Positions 4,852 through 5,274 of a stretch of 5,274 nucleotides of DNA are shown in pieces. Every line of letters begins with the position of its first letter. Position 1 is the first letter of the stretch. The notes below the pieces were generated by a model. The model was not told where the DNA came from and ran no database searches. It worked only from the letters and a program-made list of their open reading frames with translations. A program made the position numbers and the translations under genes. The stretch comes from DASQUK01 sp046723645 (lineage in GTDB: Bacteria > Actinomycetota > Acidimicrobiia > Acidimicrobiales > VFJN01), in the NCBI GenBank assembly GCA_046723645.1, contig JBKOUY010000154.1:1-5274 (forward strand). Reading direction: 5' to 3'.

Positions 4852-5274
4852 GTGCCCACCGGTGCCGCCACCAAGACCCGCCGCGCAAGCGCTGCCGGCC
4901 CCGCAGCCGACAGCGCCGCAGCAGCTGACCACGCCACAGCCGCCGGCGCCGGCGCCGACCGCGTCACGGTCCGCCCGGACCCCTCCGTGCGTGATCGGCT
5001 GGTGGCGGCGGCAGCGGAGGTGTTCGCCGAGCGGGGCTACGAGGGTGCCCGGGTCCAGGAGATCGTCCGCCGGGCGAGCCTCAGCACCGGGGCCATCTAC
5101 ACCAATTTCCGCAACAAGGCCGACCTGCTGCTGGCCGCCGTCGGCACCGCGCAGGTCGACTCGCTGTTCGCCACCTTCGAGCTCGCCGCCGACGCTGCGG
5201 ACGGGCTGCGCTTCGCCGGCCACGAGCTGCCGACCGCCCGTCGCGCGACACGGCCGCTCCTGTTCGAGGCCATG
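4852..5274 (+). CDS. TetR/AcrR-family transcriptional regulator, N-terminal 141 residues (runs off window)
   Basis: The frame is open from GTG 4852 to the window end. An in-frame stop at 4828 leaves no earlier ATG, GTG or TTG. Residues 46-63 (VRDRLVAAAAEVFAERGY) are helix 1 of the TetR DNA-binding domain. Residues 65-92 (GARVQEIVRRASLSTGAIYTNFRNKADL) carry the helix-turn-helix with the family signature G-x-(I/L)-Y-x-x-F-x-x-K. The ligand domain starts after about 95 and is cut. Residues 1-45 are an Ala/Gly-rich, probably disordered extension that most TetR proteins lack; a GTG at 4987 would remove it, but promoter geometry favours 4852. The gene starts 21 bases after the secreted-protein stop, yet the dyad and promoter between them suggest separate, autoregulated transcription. 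Ligand and other targets are unknown; they may lie to the right. Confidence 0.9.
   Translation, partial: MPTGAATKTRRASAAGPAADSAAAADHATAAGAGADRVTVRPDPSVRDRLVAAAAEVFAERGYEGARVQEIVRRASLSTGAIYTNFRNKADLLLAAVGTAQVDSLFATFELAADAADGLRFAGHELPTARRATRPLLFEAM

Noticed and set aside
1..5274. Defence system, mobile element, CRISPR array, tRNA or other RNA gene
   Set aside because: No transposase, integrase, nuclease or reverse transcriptase motifs, no regular repeat-spacer pattern, no tRNA-like cloverleaf and no terminal repeats were seen on either strand.

Overview
The window is a GC-rich bacterial chromosome segment of compact genes. Third-position GC bias, GTG starts, apparently leaderless promoters, many TetR/ArsR-type regulators and an Ala/Arg-rich protein style suggest a high-GC Actinomycetota. 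The Acidimicrobiia are a plausible guess, but no marker gene fixes the taxon. No mobile element, CRISPR array, tRNA or rRNA was seen.

Layout. (1) Positions 1-1131, minus strand: a flavoprotein amine oxidase of the monomeric sarcosine oxidase / N-methyltryptophan oxidase family (67-1131). It is followed downstream on the same strand by the first 14 codons of a gene cut by the window edge (1-42), whose N-terminus resembles an ECF sigma factor. (2) Positions 1132-1228: a short divergent intergenic region. (3) Positions 1229-2263, plus strand: an unrecognised 344-residue protein with a strong Shine-Dalgarno and two cysteine clusters. It converges tail-to-tail, with a 9-base gap, on the next operon. 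(4) Positions 2273-3325, minus strand: a three-gene operon, ArsR-type repressor -> SRPBCC/AHSA1-domain protein -> YciI-like protein. Both junctions are 4-base stop/start overlaps. The YciI gene carries a one-base frameshift. The operon promoter (TTGACA, 18 bases, TATTCT) contains a perfect 7+7 dyad in its spacer and places the ArsR GTG at about +1, so the mRNA is predicted to be leaderless and autoregulated. (5) Positions 3356-3660: an intergenic stretch with small dyads but no convincing gene. (6) Positions 3661-4830, plus strand: a secreted protein with a signal peptide, a possible lysozyme-like core and a Lys/Pro/Ala tail. (7) Positions 4852-5274, plus strand: the N-terminal part of a TetR-family regulator. 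It also looks leaderless, with a perfect 15-base dyad (GAATAACtGTTATTC) overlapping its extended -10 and the preceding stop codon.

How the genes work together. The ArsR/SRPBCC/YciI operon is a coherent, self-regulated small-molecule or stress-response unit of a kind common in soil actinobacteria; its ligand is unknown. The TetR gene appears autoregulated and probably controls genes beyond the right edge. The oxidase, the unknown protein and the secreted protein show no clear functional link to each other. I see no evidence for a dramatic new multi-gene system. The most informative signals are the two matching leaderless promoter/operator arrangements, the broken YciI gene and the two unrecognised proteins.
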